Below are positions 26,848 through 36,070 of a stretch of 64,000 bases of DNA, piece by piece; positions within the stretch are counted from its first letter, which is position 1, and each line of letters begins with the position of its first letter. Origin of the DNA: Natronorubrum thiooxidans (GTDB lineage: Archaea > Halobacteriota > Halobacteria > Halobacteriales > Natrialbaceae); NCBI RefSeq assembly GCF_900156475.1, contig NZ_FTNR01000004.1, positions 219,147-283,146 of the forward strand, read 5' to 3'. The position numbers and the translations under genes are program-made. The notes under the pieces were generated by a model, which was given only the letters and a program-made list of their open reading frames with translations, ran no database searches and was not told the origin of the DNA.

Positions 26848-28521
26848 TCACTCCGTCGTGAGTTCCGTTCGCCGAATCTTCCCCGTGGTCGTCGTTGGCA
26901 ACTCCTCGCGAAACTCGATCTTGCGCGGGTACTCGTAGGCCGCCAGCCGCTCGCGAACGAACTCGCGAAGCTCGGCTCGTAACTCGTCGGTTGCCGACGC
27001 CTCCGGTGCGAGTTCGACGGCTGCTTTGATTATTTCACCACGTCGCTCGTCAGGCACACCCACGACACCGACCTGCGCGACGGCGTCGTGGGTGAGCATC
27101 GTTTCCTCGACCTCTCGCGGCGCGACGCGATACCCGCTCGTGATGATAAGGTCGTCGTCTCTCGAGATGTACCAGAGATACCCCTCGTCGTCTCGCTCGG
27201 CGAGGTCGCCAGTCAGATGCCAGCGGTCGCCATCCGGCCCGTCTGAGAGCGTTACTGCATCCGTCTTCACCGGGTCGTTCCAGTACGACTCGAAGATCAC
27301 GGGATCGTCACCGCGGCGAACCGCAATTTCACCGACTTCGCCCGCCTCGACCCGCTCGCCCGTCTCGGGATCGAGCACCGCAACGTCGTGGCCGGGCACT
27401 GGTTTCCCCATACTGCCCGGTTTCGCCGGGAACCACTGCCGGCAGTTCGTGACGAGCAGGTTCGCCTCCGTCTGCCCGTAGAGTTCGTTGACGATCACGC
27501 CCGCGAGTGCCTCGTCGGCCCACTCGAGGATCTCGTTCGTCAGCGGTTCACCACCGGAGCAGATCGCCTCGAGCGAGAGATCGTAGCGCTCGGTCGGGTC
27601 GTCGACGTCCATCAGCATCCGGATCGCGGTCGGCGGAAGAAAGGCGTTCGTCACGTCTTCTGCGGCCATGAGTTCGAACGCGCGCCCGGGATCGAACGGT
27701 CCCATGGGATAGCCGACGACCGGCTGCCCGTAGTGCCAAGCGGGAAAGACGAGATCGCCGAGTGCGCCGATCCAGGCCCAGTCGGCAGGCGTCCAGTAGA
27801 CGCCGTCGCGGACGTCGCGTTCGAAGTAGAGCTGAAACGCCGGACAGTGGCCGAGCCAGACGCCGTGGGTGTGAAGGACGCCTTTGGGCTCGCCGGTGCT
27901 GCCGCTCGTATACATGATGATCGCAGGCGTGTCGACGTCGGTGTCTGCCTGCTCGAACGTCGTCTGCTCCCAGTCGACCGCGTCATCGAACGGCTCCATT
28001 GCGGTCCTGCCGACTCGCTCGCTATCGAGGGATTCAGCGCTCGCGCCGTCGACCACGAGGACGGCCTCGAGTGCCGGACAGTCGGGTGCGACCTCGCGAA
28101 TCGTCTCGCGCTGGCTGGCGTCAACGACGGCGACGCGAGCGTCGCTGTCGGTCAGCCGGTATCGGAGCGCGTCGTCGCCGAACAGCACCGACAGCGGCAG
28201 CGAAATCGCCCCCAGCTTCCAGCAGGCGAGATGGGTGAGCACGTTCGCCGGCTTTTGTGGGACGACGACAGCGACACGGTCGCCGTGTTCGATACCACGC
28301 GCCTCGAGCGCGGTCGCGACGGCGTTCGACCGTGCGTCGAGGTCGCCGAACGTGTACGTCGTCCGCGAGCCGTCGGCGCTCACCTGCACCAGTGCGGGCT
28401 GGTCGCCGTCGTGTTTGCCGACTAGATCCACAGCCGCGTTGAAGCCGTCGGGAACGTCCCACGAAAACGACTCGCGAGCCGCCGCGTCCGTCTCGCCGTC
28501 GACCGTAACGTAGTACGACAT
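26848..28521 (-). CDS. Acyl-CoA synthetase (AMP-forming)
   Basis: 557 aa ANL-family enzyme. P-loop-like YTSGSTGEPKGVLHTHG (about 208-224), ELYGQTEANLLV (about 345), LTGDLAERDDEGYLWYISRDDDLIITSGYRV (about 438-468) and the late PTTTTGKIRR catalytic lysine. It activates a carboxylic acid with ATP and loads it on CoA. The active-site WTPADWAWIGALGDLVFP segment resembles medium-chain/acetyl-CoA synthetases (MACS type). ATG 28521. Substrate uncertain. Confidence 0.92.
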   Translation of the reverse strand: MSYYVTVDGETDAAARESFSWDVPDGFNAAVDLVGKHDGDQPALVQVSADGSRTTYTFGDLDARSNAVATALEARGIEHGDRVAVVVPQKPANVLTHLACWKLGAISLPLSVLFGDDALRYRLTDSDARVAVVDASQRETIREVAPDCPALEAVLVVDGASAESLDSERVGRTAMEPFDDAVDWEQTTFEQADTDVDTPAIIMYTSGSTGEPKGVLHTHGVWLGHCPAFQLYFERDVRDGVYWTPADWAWIGALGDLVFPAWHYGQPVVGYPMGPFDPGRAFELMAAEDVTNAFLPPTAIRMLMDVDDPTERYDLSLEAICSGGEPLTNEILEWADEALAGVIVNELYGQTEANLLVTNCRQWFPAKPGSMGKPVPGHDVAVLDPETGERVEAGEVGEIAVRRGDDPVIFESYWNDPVKTDAVTLSDGPDGDRWHLTGDLAERDDEGYLWYISRDDDLIITSGYRVAPREVEETMLTHDAVAQVGVVGVPDERRGEIIKAAVELAPEASATDELRAELREFVRERLAAYEYPRKIEFREELPTTTTGKIRRTELTTE

Positions 28522-28609
28522 GCCATGGTGTTTGTCGACATATCACAAGAAAGAACCGGCGTCACCGGCCAAGCAGGTCAGCAATAACTCGGGCCGAACG
28601 CGCCTTGAG

Positions 28610-29221
28610 TTATAGATCGACGGTCGGTGTTTCGAACGCCCCCTCGTCGGCTTCGGGATCGTACTCTTCTAAGGCGGCGCGGACGAGTTCGAACACGCCG
28701 CGTTTGCTCCAGCGTGCGGTGTTGATGTTGAGGTCGTAGAACTCGCGTTCGTCGATGTCGATCTCGTAGTAGGACTTGTAGCGGCCAGCCTCGCTGACCT
28801 CCCGGACGCGCATCTCGGCTTCCGTTTCGCCGCGGTCTTCGATGCGAGCGAGTCGGACGTCCTCTGGGGCATCCAGCCAAATCCGAAGATCGGCGCGCTC
28901 GCCGGCGAGCCAGCCGGCCAGCCGCGACTCGAGGATGAACGGCTTGTTCGCCATCCCCCATTCTTCGGCGATCGACTGCAAACGCTGATCGATCGCCCGA
29001 TCAATCTCGTCGGATTCGTCAGCTTTCGCCGTCAGCTGGTTGAGTGTCATCTCCTGTTCGTCCGCGATCTCGCGGAAGATGTCCCCACCGGAGACGTACG
29101 GGCAGCCCATCGCCTCGGCGAGTTGAGTACACAGCGTCGTCGCCCCACAGCCCGGTGGCCCGGAGACGGTGATGAACAGTGTGGTGTCAATTTCGGCCGT
29201 CGACGGATTCTCTGTGGACAT
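28610..29221 (-). CDS. Cytidylate-kinase-like protein with altered P-loop
   Basis: 203 aa. VSGPPGCGATTLCTQLAEAMGCPYVSGGDIFREIADEQ (about 17-53) followed by EWGMANKPFILESRLAGWLAG, LRIWLDAPEDVRLARIEDRG and a YYEIDIDEREFYDLNINT close, the layout of archaeal (d)CMP kinases. The Walker lysine is missing (GCGATT instead of GxGK-T/S), so catalysis may be changed, or this is a paralogue of the true Cmk. ATG 29221 chosen over an earlier frame extension that has no similarity. Confidence 0.85.
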   Translation of the reverse strand: MSTENPSTAEIDTTLFITVSGPPGCGATTLCTQLAEAMGCPYVSGGDIFREIADEQEMTLNQLTAKADESDEIDRAIDQRLQSIAEEWGMANKPFILESRLAGWLAGERADLRIWLDAPEDVRLARIEDRGETEAEMRVREVSEAGRYKSYYEIDIDEREFYDLNINTARWSKRGVFELVRAALEEYDPEADEGAFETPTVDL

Positions 29222-29353
29222 ACAGGAATACTCACCGTTCAGGGTGAAAAGATATCCGGCTGACGACGCACTCGAGTCTCGGTTGCGATCGACACCGCAG
29301 GGTCTCGCTGTGAGAGCGGCAGCGAGCGGGAACACGTGTTCCCGAACACACCG

Positions 29354-29818
29354 TCAGAAAAACGGCCAGCGCCGCGTGTCGAGTTCGATATCGACGTGCT
29401 CGAGGCGTGGATCCTCCGCGAGGGAGGCGACGATGTCCCGTTGTGCGTCGGCGTCACTGGTGCTGACTAGCGTCATCTGTCCGTCATAACGGCTGTCGGC
29501 ATCGTCCCGCCATTCGAGTTCGAGTTTGGCGCGGCGGAATCGTGTGCCCGCAACGAGTCGAATCGATTCGAGGGCCTCGAGCGGGATCTCGAAGTTCTCC
29601 TCGGCGAGGGCCTCGAGTTCGTCCAGCTTGCTGTCGTCGACGATCGCCCGGTCGCGTTCGCCCATATCCGCTCGCAACAGCATCGAGCGGTAGGATTCGC
29701 CGACGAAACACCAGACGACGCGGTCGTCGGTCACGACCAGCTCCCAGAACTCGATCGAGTTCGGCCGCTGACGGAGCCAGTGCGTGAGTCGGGCGATCGG
29801 GGTGTCGGTCTCAGTCAT
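29354..29818 (-). CDS. Conserved haloarchaeal protein, symporter-linked
   Basis: 154 aa from ATG 29818; an ATG at 29839 overlaps the symporter stop (ATGA) and would add seven residues. Mixed alpha/beta: LTHWLRQRPNSIEFWELVVTDDRVVWCFVGESYRSMLLRADMGERD, then LESIRLVAGTRFRRAKLELEW and LEHVDIELDTRRWPFF. No enzyme motif. Appears to be the last gene of the symporter operon. I do not recognise its fold. Confidence 0.78.
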   Translation of the reverse strand: MTETDTPIARLTHWLRQRPNSIEFWELVVTDDRVVWCFVGESYRSMLLRADMGERDRAIVDDSKLDELEALAEENFEIPLEALESIRLVAGTRFRRAKLELEWRDDADSRYDGQMTLVSTSDADAQRDIVASLAEDPRLEHVDIELDTRRWPFF

Positions 29819-29835
29819 AGCCTCGAGAGACGGTG

Positions 29836-31431
29836 TCATCGCTCGAGCAGCGCATGTAAGTCAGTCGGCACGCTTCGGTCCGTTGTGACCGTCTGGACGT
29901 ACAACGAGACGCCGACGAACAGGACGGTGGCGACCAACAGTGCGACCGTGCCGACCGGGAAGACGTCCGGGTATGGGTACCACCACATGATCGATGCCGC
30001 CAGCCCGTCGAAGCCGGCGACCTCGAGCGCCATGGGGACGGCGCTAAAGAGGATGTTGATGCCGAGCCCGGCGACCAGTGCGACGATCGCGCCCTCTTTC
30101 GTCGCGCCCTTCCAGTTCAGCCCGAAGACGACGACGGGGACGAACGCGGCGGCAAAAAAGCCCCAGCCAATCGTGCCGAGAATGCCGACCAGCGCGTCAG
30201 AGTAGTAGACGACACCGGTCGAGAGGATCGTCAACGCGGCCAGCGCACCCTGTGTGACGCGGAGTTCAGTCTGGTCGTCCGTGATCGGGTGGCCGAGCGC
30301 TCGCGGGATATCCCGCGAGGCAGCTGCCGCGCCGATGTTGAGGAACGAGTCACTCGTAGACATGATCGCCGCGAGCAGTGCCGCGAGGATGAGCCCGGCG
30401 ACGACACTCGGCGTGTACTCGAGGACGAAGACGGGGCCGACCTCAGAGGCAGCGAACGTCTCGCCGATCTCGCCGGCTTCAACCATCGACCGCATCGAGA
30501 GCCCCGCCGAGAACGCGATCAGACTCGAGATCGCATAGGAAATCGCCGCGATGGGGGCACCCCATTTCAGGATCGTCATGTTCCGACTCATGTAGAACTT
30601 GGTGATCAGGTGGGGTTGGCCGGCCGCACCGACGGAGAACAGGATCCACCACGCGATTCCCACGAGGACGGCCGCGCTCGCAGAGCCCATCGCGCCGAAC
30701 GGAGAGATGAGGTTCGGATCCGCACTCGCCAGGTTCCGCGAGATGGTGCCCATGCCGCCACCAAAGGAGAGGGCGTAGGCGAAGACGAAGCCGGCTCCGA
30801 TGATCATCGTGATCGCTTGTAGGAAGTCCGTCCAGACGCCGGCGATCATGCCACCGAGCATACTGTACAACAGCAAGATCAACGCGCCACCGAGCAGGCC
30901 CCAGATGACGGGGATGCCGAAGATCGCCCGCATGACGAACTGGAGGGCGGCGAGATTCGTCGCGAGGTAGGCGACCACGCCGATCATAACTGCGACCCCG
31001 GTCAGGCCACGGACGGTGTCGCTTTCGTAGCGGGCGTACATCGCGTCCGCGAGGGTCAACACGTTCCGGACGTCCGCCATCAGTCGCATCCGCTTTGCGA
31101 GGACAATCCACGTAAGCAAGAAGCCAAGCGGCGCAGTGAAGAAGATCCACAGCGCGGTCGTCCCGAACGAGTAGACGAGTTCGGGGCCGCCCACGAACCC
31201 AAAGCCCGACTGAATCACCGAGAATGCGGTCAGCGCGAGCACCCACGTGCCGATGTTTTTCCCCGTAATCAGAAAGTCACTCGTCGAGTTCGTTCGCATC
31301 CAGCCCCAGACGCCGATCAGCATCACGACGAACAGATACACAACCCCAAACCCGAGAATAACGGGATCGTCAGCGACGGGAATACCGCCTTCCTGCAGCG
31401 GGATCGGCTGCACGGCGGGTGCGTTACTCAT
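29836..31431 (-). CDS. Sodium:solute symporter (SSS family)
   Basis: 531 aa with ~13 hydrophobic helices. FLITGKNIGTWVLALTAFSVIQSGFGFVGGPELVYSFG (about 53-90) is the sodium-site helix region; LLYSMLGGMIAGVWTDFLQAITMIIGAGFVF the central one; STSDSFLNIGAA the late Na+ signature. Typical of PanF/ActP/PutP relatives; substrate not clear. Overlaps the upstream small membrane gene by eight bases, and the downstream gene's ATG overlaps its stop, so three genes form one operon. Confidence 0.92.
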   Translation of the reverse strand: MSNAPAVQPIPLQEGGIPVADDPVILGFGVVYLFVVMLIGVWGWMRTNSTSDFLITGKNIGTWVLALTAFSVIQSGFGFVGGPELVYSFGTTALWIFFTAPLGFLLTWIVLAKRMRLMADVRNVLTLADAMYARYESDTVRGLTGVAVMIGVVAYLATNLAALQFVMRAIFGIPVIWGLLGGALILLLYSMLGGMIAGVWTDFLQAITMIIGAGFVFAYALSFGGGMGTISRNLASADPNLISPFGAMGSASAAVLVGIAWWILFSVGAAGQPHLITKFYMSRNMTILKWGAPIAAISYAISSLIAFSAGLSMRSMVEAGEIGETFAASEVGPVFVLEYTPSVVAGLILAALLAAIMSTSDSFLNIGAAAASRDIPRALGHPITDDQTELRVTQGALAALTILSTGVVYYSDALVGILGTIGWGFFAAAFVPVVVFGLNWKGATKEGAIVALVAGLGINILFSAVPMALEVAGFDGLAASIMWWYPYPDVFPVGTVALLVATVLFVGVSLYVQTVTTDRSVPTDLHALLER

Positions 31432-31924
31432 CGTTCACCTCACCCCCATCGGCCACTTCGGTCGGCCGTGACGGCTGCTCCGGTGCCAGCGGAAACGATG
31501 TCTGGCGCTGGTGTTTGCGAGCCGAGTCGATGATGTCGTCGACGATCTCCTCGCCTGCGATTCGATCGAAAATCAACGAGTAGTAGACTGCGGCAGTAAG
31601 TGGCAACAGCCAAATAAACCCGAAGTAGATGAGCGTCGGAATCGGGATCCCGAGAGCGTAGGTGTATTCGGTCACACCCGGCTCCCACGTCAACCAGATT
31701 CCACCCAGCCCGAGCAACAAAAACGCTGTCAGCCCACCGATCAGCCCGGTGTACGGTTGGAGATCGAAGTCACGCTCACCTCGTTCGATCGTGGCCGAGG
31801 CGATCACCGAGAGGATGAACGCAGCGCCGATGAACGAAAACACCCGATACAACCCGAGACTTGCCGTTACCAGCGCGCCAAGCGAGAGCACACTGATAAC
31901 ACCCATAATTCCATTTCGTGTCAT
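31424..31924 (-). CDS. Small membrane partner of the symporter
   Basis: 166 aa, four hydrophobic helices (VISVLSLGALVTASLGLY; FIGAAFILSVIASATI; YTGLIGGLTAFLLLGLGGIWLTW; IPTLIYFGFIWLLPLTAAVYYSLIF) and a charged C-terminal tail. The last two helices resemble the DUF3311/DUF997-type subunits encoded before SSS symporters. Coupled to the symporter by an eight-base overlap. Start ATG 31924; a GTG three codons earlier is possible. Confidence 0.85.
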   Translation of the reverse strand: MTRNGIMGVISVLSLGALVTASLGLYRVFSFIGAAFILSVIASATIERGERDFDLQPYTGLIGGLTAFLLLGLGGIWLTWEPGVTEYTYALGIPIPTLIYFGFIWLLPLTAAVYYSLIFDRIAGEEIVDDIIDSARKHQRQTSFPLAPEQPSRPTEVADGGEVNDE

Positions 31925-32058
31925 TATTATCACTCATGTCATGCGGCTGGTTCCGTCCGCAAAGCGGTCACGACAATGACTCGAGCCCGAACTGTCTCGA
32001 GTCCGGGAGCGACCATGCCCTATCGTGAGACCGCTCTCGACCGCCGCGATGCTAGTGA

Positions 32059-32097
32059 ACATGTTAGGGAGCCCTGAGAAGCTGTCCGTTAACATGT
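32059..32097. promoter_or_regulatory. Inverted repeat upstream of the symporter operon
   Basis: ACATGTTA (32059-32066) and TAACATGT (32090-32097), eight-base perfect arms 23 apart, in the 291-base gap between the symporter operon and the cupin gene. Candidate operator. An AT-rich stretch (32138-32160) to its right could hold a TATA. Confidence 0.4.
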
Positions 32098-32215
32098 CAA
32101 CAACCACCGTGGATGTCAGCACTCGAATAGGACGAAGTATCAAAAGTAATATAAAAATTGAAGCGGGTGCACAACCGGAACGGCGACGACCGGCCCTCGG
32201 ACGCGCCGACGACGG

Positions 32216-32695
32216 TCAGTCCAGAACGAACGAGTTGTCGCAGCCGCCACAGGTGAGTCGGAACGCGCCCTCGTCGGTAAGCGAAAGGCCGTGGCCGACC
32301 TCCGCCTCGCAGTTCCGACAGTAGACCAGCGACTCGATTTCGTCCCAGTCGTGTTTCGCCCCGGGCGCGCCGAAGGCGAACCCGACGACTCGCTCGTTGG
32401 AGTCGTTATACCCCTGCTGGAACTCCCCCGGCGCGAACCGAATCACGTCGTCTGCTTCGACGGTGACCTCACCCGCTTCAGTGTCGAACGTGGCGACACC
32501 CTCCTGAACGTAAAAGACCTCCTCCTGATCGTGGTGTGTATGAAAGCCACCCGAGAACGACTCGCCGGGCTCGAGTTCGAAGTAGTTCATCGCGAAGTCT
32601 GTCATGCCAAGCGCCTGTGAAACCGGCCGTCTGACCGAGTGGACCCCCATCGGGTTGGGTTCGACGTCGACGTCGTCGATCGTGACTTTCTCCAT
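32216..32695 (-). CDS. Cupin-domain protein with C-terminal zinc ribbon
   Basis: 159 aa. Cupin motif 1 is visible as GFHTHHDQEEVFYVQEG (about 50-66) and motif 2 as APGEFQQGYNDSNERV. The last 45 residues hold CRNC...CGGC, a four-Cys zinc ribbon, an uncommon addition to a single cupin. Start ATG 32695, after which the family sequence begins; a longer frame upstream has no support. Ligand unknown. Confidence 0.88.
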   Translation of the reverse strand: MEKVTIDDVDVEPNPMGVHSVRRPVSQALGMTDFAMNYFELEPGESFSGGFHTHHDQEEVFYVQEGVATFDTEAGEVTVEADDVIRFAPGEFQQGYNDSNERVVGFAFGAPGAKHDWDEIESLVYCRNCEAEVGHGLSLTDEGAFRLTCGGCDNSFVLD

Positions 32696-32823
32696 ATGCA
32701 GGTGTTTCTCTATCACGGGATAAAACCACACGATTTAACATCCGCTCGGAAAACCGAGCGCCGAGGACGAGAATGAGCCGGCGAAGGGTAACGCCTACGT
32801 TTATCCACCCCTGAGAAGCGACC

Positions 32824-33303
32824 GTGAACCGCCGTAGGGTACTTCAGGTCATCGGGGTAGCTGCGACCGCTGGGCTTGCAGGCTGTGTCGACGGCGTCAA
32901 AGAGCATTTCGGGCTACAGGGGATCATCCCCCTCGAGATCCACAGCGAAGCCGATCGCACGCACAATCTCCACCTCGAGGCCTACGAGCGCGAGGTGGAC
33001 CGGAAAAGCTACCAACAGAGTATCTCCGTGTCGCCGGGTGAGACGGTCGGTGCACCGAACCTCGACAAAACCGCCCAGAGCCTTCGCGTTGCCAGAATCG
33101 CCAACGAGGAACAGTCGGATGTCGAAGCGGTGTCGCTGACAGAGAACACCACGCTGGTGGTGATTACGCTCTACGACGACGGGTTCGAAGTCGATGTACG
33201 AGAGAACGAGTCGGCTGCGGCCACCGCGAACGAAACGACAGCAAACGAATCCGACGGAGACGCCGACGCGAATGAATCCGACGACACGGCCGGCGACGAG
33301 TAG
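32824..33303 (+). CDS. Tat lipoprotein of unknown function
   Basis: 159 aa from GTG 32824. NRRRVLQVIGVAATAGLAGC is a twin-arginine signal with lipobox. The mature part (residues ~30-115) looks like a beta-sandwich (IPLEIHSEADRTHNLHLEAYERE, SVSPGETVGAPNLD, TTLVVITLYDDGFEVDV) and ends in a Thr/Asp/Glu/Asn-rich tail. A TATA-like CGTTTATCC ~25 bases upstream fits a leaderless start. Hairpin element F follows 26 bases after the stop. Confidence 0.82.
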   Translation: MNRRRVLQVIGVAATAGLAGCVDGVKEHFGLQGIIPLEIHSEADRTHNLHLEAYEREVDRKSYQQSISVSPGETVGAPNLDKTAQSLRVARIANEEQSDVEAVSLTENTTLVVITLYDDGFEVDVRENESAAATANETTANESDGDADANESDDTAGDE

Positions 33304-33328
33304 TCCCGACCGCGGACTGTTTTTTCCG

Positions 33329-33402
33329 ACGATCTGTGCGATGTACCGGCGCGATCGCGAGCAGTCTGTGATCGCGCCGGAACTGACTGACAGCGGTCCA
33401 TC
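33329..33402 (+). repeat. 3'-end hairpin element, copy F (diverged)
   Basis: Inner arms CCGGCGCGATC (33346-33356) and GATCGCGCCGG (33370-33380) are perfectly complementary and preceded by the family string CGATGTAC; right outer arm GACAGCGGTCC is clear, left outer arm (GATCTGTG) is shortened. Lies between convergent genes. Confidence 0.7.
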
Positions 33403-33450
33403 TCAGGAGGCGACCTGAACGAGCACAGCGACAGTGGTCGTCTGGGTTCC

Positions 33451-35214
33451 TTACGGGTACGGGTGAAACGCCCGCTCGAGCCGTGGCTCGAACCCGAGGT
33501 CGTCCGGCACCTGCCGGACTCGCTGTCCGAAATAGGGCGCGCCCGTAAACAGCGGCTGTGCGCCGGGGACGACGACTCGAACCGCCTCGAAGCCGATCTC
33601 CTCGACGTCTCGGGTCGTGAGCCGGGCGGCATACGGCGTCAGGCCGGCGTCGGTCGTCCGGGAGATGAGTGCCTCGAGTGCCGCCCCTCCCGAGGGAACC
33701 GGATCCGGGCCGACACTGGCTGCGGGGATCGTCCGATCGACGTCGGTGAACGCTTGCGCAGCGTCGGGGAAGGCTGCGTACTCACCGATCGCCCCCGACG
33801 CCTCGGCGGCCTCCTCGGGCCCCAGATTCCGGAGTTCCATCCAGTTTTGCAGGGCCTCCTCGAGCGCCGACCGCGCGGCAGCCGTGGCGTCGAGTCCGGC
33901 CGCGGAGCCGACGGCGAACGCCGGCCACTCGTCGTCGCCGGGGTCGACGTCGCTGTCCAGCGTCTCAGGCTCTCGATGGACGGCGACGGCGATTACGGGC
34001 ACATCGACGTCCTGCGTGACGAGCAGCGGCGTCACCGACAGGCCCTCACTCTGTGCACGGCGCTCGAGGGTCGCGAAGGCGTCGTCATCGACGGCCAGCC
34101 CGAGCGGGTCGAACGTCGAGTACCACGCCAGCATCGTCGCATCGCGCTCTATGACCTCGGTCAGCCCCGAAATAAGCGCATCGACGGTCGAGGAGCCGAG
34201 TCCGAGCCCGGTTGTGATCGAGGGCACGAGCGCCGCGCCGGGCTGGGGAAACTGGACCGCCGCGGCGGGCAGGTGAACGGACTCGCCGGTCGCGAGCTCC
34301 TCGCCGGGAACCCACCGGTACGTCTCGCTCGAGTCGTAGGCGGGCGCGTCGGCGGGCCGAACGAGATCAGTGGGTGAAACAGCGCGCTCTAAGTCGTCCT
34401 CGCTGGCGTGGACGAACTCGTCGTTCAGATAGACGCCGGCACAGTAGCGCTCGAGGCCCTCGCCGACGGCTTTCATCAGCGCCGCGTTCCAGTCGTCCGC
34501 GACGCCGGCCGCCTGTGTCGGCGCGCTGGCGTCGCTAAAGCCCGACGTGTCCGCCGTCGTCGCCAGATAGTACGGCGCGGGGAACGACTCGATCTCGCCA
34601 ATCGTCTTGACGATGCCTACGCGGTCGTCGATCGCCGCTTCCGCGTGTTCGACGGCCGCGTCCAGGGCGAGCGAGTCGTCGTCGCGCTCGAGCGTTCGTG
34701 TTCGTGGCTCGGATTGGCAGTCACAGCCCGGCACGGGTAAGAATCGCCGTCTGTTGTGGGGGAGTTCGACCGTCTGTCCGATCACCGAGCGGTCCTCACC
34801 GGAGAGCACCCGGACACACTCCCGGCCGGCGACCGCGCCGGCGAGTCGAGCGGCGCTGCGATCGGCCTGCGGGCGGTCGCTCGTCGCCCCGTCCTCGAGA
34901 TTCGATGCGACGCGGTGGCGAAGACAGTCAAAACAGCCCGTCGCCGGGGCAAAGCCCGAGACGGCCGCGTCGACGTCGGCGAGCGGGTAGCCGCCGACGC
35001 CGCCAATTTCGACGGCGATCCACGGGGTGTTCCCCGCCCGCGCGGCCTCGTTCGCCCGTGTGAACGTCCCCGAACCAGCGACGTCGCTGACGACGGCGAA
35101 TCTGGCGTCGGCGAGGTCGTCCGGACTGGCGTCTTCGACGGCGATATCGACGTCTCCGAGCGCGGCGACGACGGCCGCACGAACCGGGTCGTCACCGACG
35201 ACGTGGATGTCCAT
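33451..35214 (-). CDS. E1-like/YcaO fusion protein (TOMM cyclodehydratase-like)
   Basis: 587 aa. Residues ~1-195 resemble the E1-like (Ocin-ThiF) partner: Rossmann-type start (DIHVVGDDPVRAAVVAAL), ATGCFDCLRHRVASN and PGCDCQ Cys pairs fit its zinc site. Residues ~200-587 are YcaO: GVADDWNAALMKAVGEGLERYCAG (ATP site), GLGLGSSTVDALISGLTEVIERDA, ALEEALQNWMELR, and a proline-containing C-terminus (AFHPYP) like the PxPxP end of TOMM YcaO proteins. Such proteins use ATP to make azolines or thioamides on peptides. No precursor peptide is seen adjacent. ATG 35214. Confidence 0.88.
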   Translation of the reverse strand: MDIHVVGDDPVRAAVVAALGDVDIAVEDASPDDLADARFAVVSDVAGSGTFTRANEAARAGNTPWIAVEIGGVGGYPLADVDAAVSGFAPATGCFDCLRHRVASNLEDGATSDRPQADRSAARLAGAVAGRECVRVLSGEDRSVIGQTVELPHNRRRFLPVPGCDCQSEPRTRTLERDDDSLALDAAVEHAEAAIDDRVGIVKTIGEIESFPAPYYLATTADTSGFSDASAPTQAAGVADDWNAALMKAVGEGLERYCAGVYLNDEFVHASEDDLERAVSPTDLVRPADAPAYDSSETYRWVPGEELATGESVHLPAAAVQFPQPGAALVPSITTGLGLGSSTVDALISGLTEVIERDATMLAWYSTFDPLGLAVDDDAFATLERRAQSEGLSVTPLLVTQDVDVPVIAVAVHREPETLDSDVDPGDDEWPAFAVGSAAGLDATAAARSALEEALQNWMELRNLGPEEAAEASGAIGEYAAFPDAAQAFTDVDRTIPAASVGPDPVPSGGAALEALISRTTDAGLTPYAARLTTRDVEEIGFEAVRVVVPGAQPLFTGAPYFGQRVRQVPDDLGFEPRLERAFHPYP

Positions 35215-35344
35215 ACGAACACGGTCACAGGCCGGCGTCAAAAGCGCCGCGCTCACGGATCGGCCCGGGTCGGTGGCGTTCTCGAGCTGGCCGACACCTG
35301 CAAGCACCCACCGTTTGTCGACGGACGACATCGAGTCGTCTACG

Positions 35345-35545
35345 ATGACCACCACTCGAGATCGAACGGATCTGTTGAAAGACGCAAGTACCGTCACGAC
35401 GCTCATCGATGCCGCCGTCGAGTTTGTAAACGGTCGCAAGCGCAGCGCCCTCCTGTTGCTCGGTGCGGCCGCCGCCTCCACTCGCGTCCCGGGGCTCGGC
35501 ACGGCAGTTTCGGTGGTGCTCCGAGCAGTTCGTCGGCTTCGCTAA
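35345..35545 (+). CDS. 66-aa conserved small protein
   Basis: ATG 35345, TAA at 35543. TTTRDRTDLLKDASTVTTL, then LIDAAVEFVNGRKRSALLLLGAAAASTRVPGLGTAVSVVLRAVRRLR. One marginal hydrophobic segment between basic flanks suggests peripheral or membrane contact. Divergent from the YcaO gene with 130 bases between. It has no Cys and only scattered Ser/Thr, so it is a poor candidate for the YcaO substrate. Confidence 0.6.
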   Translation: MTTTRDRTDLLKDASTVTTLIDAAVEFVNGRKRSALLLLGAAAASTRVPGLGTAVSVVLRAVRRLR

Positions 35546-35584
35546 GCGAGGTTCACGAACAGCCACCTCGAACGAACCGGCCGA

Positions 35585-36022
35585 TTACTTTTCGTCGCGC
35601 AGTCGCTCGAGGACGTCCTCGGCGTTGTCGACGGCCTGGGCCTTCTTCGCCGGGTAGGCTTCGACCTTGCCGCGGAAGGTGATCCCATCACCCAGGCGGA
35701 CGTCGCCGCCGAAGGCGGCCTGCTTGTCCAGTCGTAAGAAGAGTTCGGTGTTCTCGGTGACCCGCTCGTCGAGTTCGTCGATCACCTGGTCGAACGACTC
35801 GAGGTCGGCGAGCCGGGACAGGACGTGACGAACGTCGTCGGCGCTCTCGACGCGGGCCGAGAGAACGAGAATGCGGTCGCCGTAGTGGCCTTCGCTCTCG
35901 ACGCGTTCGATTTCGAACTCCTCGGGGAGGAAGGTTCGGAGCGCCTCCTCGACGCGTTTCTCGTCCTCGGTGGCATAACAGAACGTGCGTAAATCGACGT
36001 AGTGAAGCGGGATCTGTGGCAT
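35585..36022 (-). CDS. RNA-binding/exosome-associated protein (COG1325)
   Basis: 145 aa. IPLHYVDLRTFCYATEDEKRVEEALRTFLP at the start and ELFLRLDKQAAFGGDVRLGDGITFRGKVEAYPAKK match the archaeal COG1325 family, predicted exosome-linked RNA-binding proteins. Start ATG 36022. Usually found near ribosomal protein eL15; here it is beside a small SH3-like gene instead. Confidence 0.88.
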   Translation of the reverse strand: MPQIPLHYVDLRTFCYATEDEKRVEEALRTFLPEEFEIERVESEGHYGDRILVLSARVESADDVRHVLSRLADLESFDQVIDELDERVTENTELFLRLDKQAAFGGDVRLGDGITFRGKVEAYPAKKAQAVDNAEDVLERLRDEK

Positions 36023-36070
36023 CTGTGGGGTACGGTCGCGGTTCGAGTGACTGGCGAGCCAGTCGCTCGC

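Noticed and set aside
34756..35682. Plus-strand frame opposite the YcaO gene
   Set aside because: Arg-rich shadow; the minus-strand gene has clear YcaO motifs.
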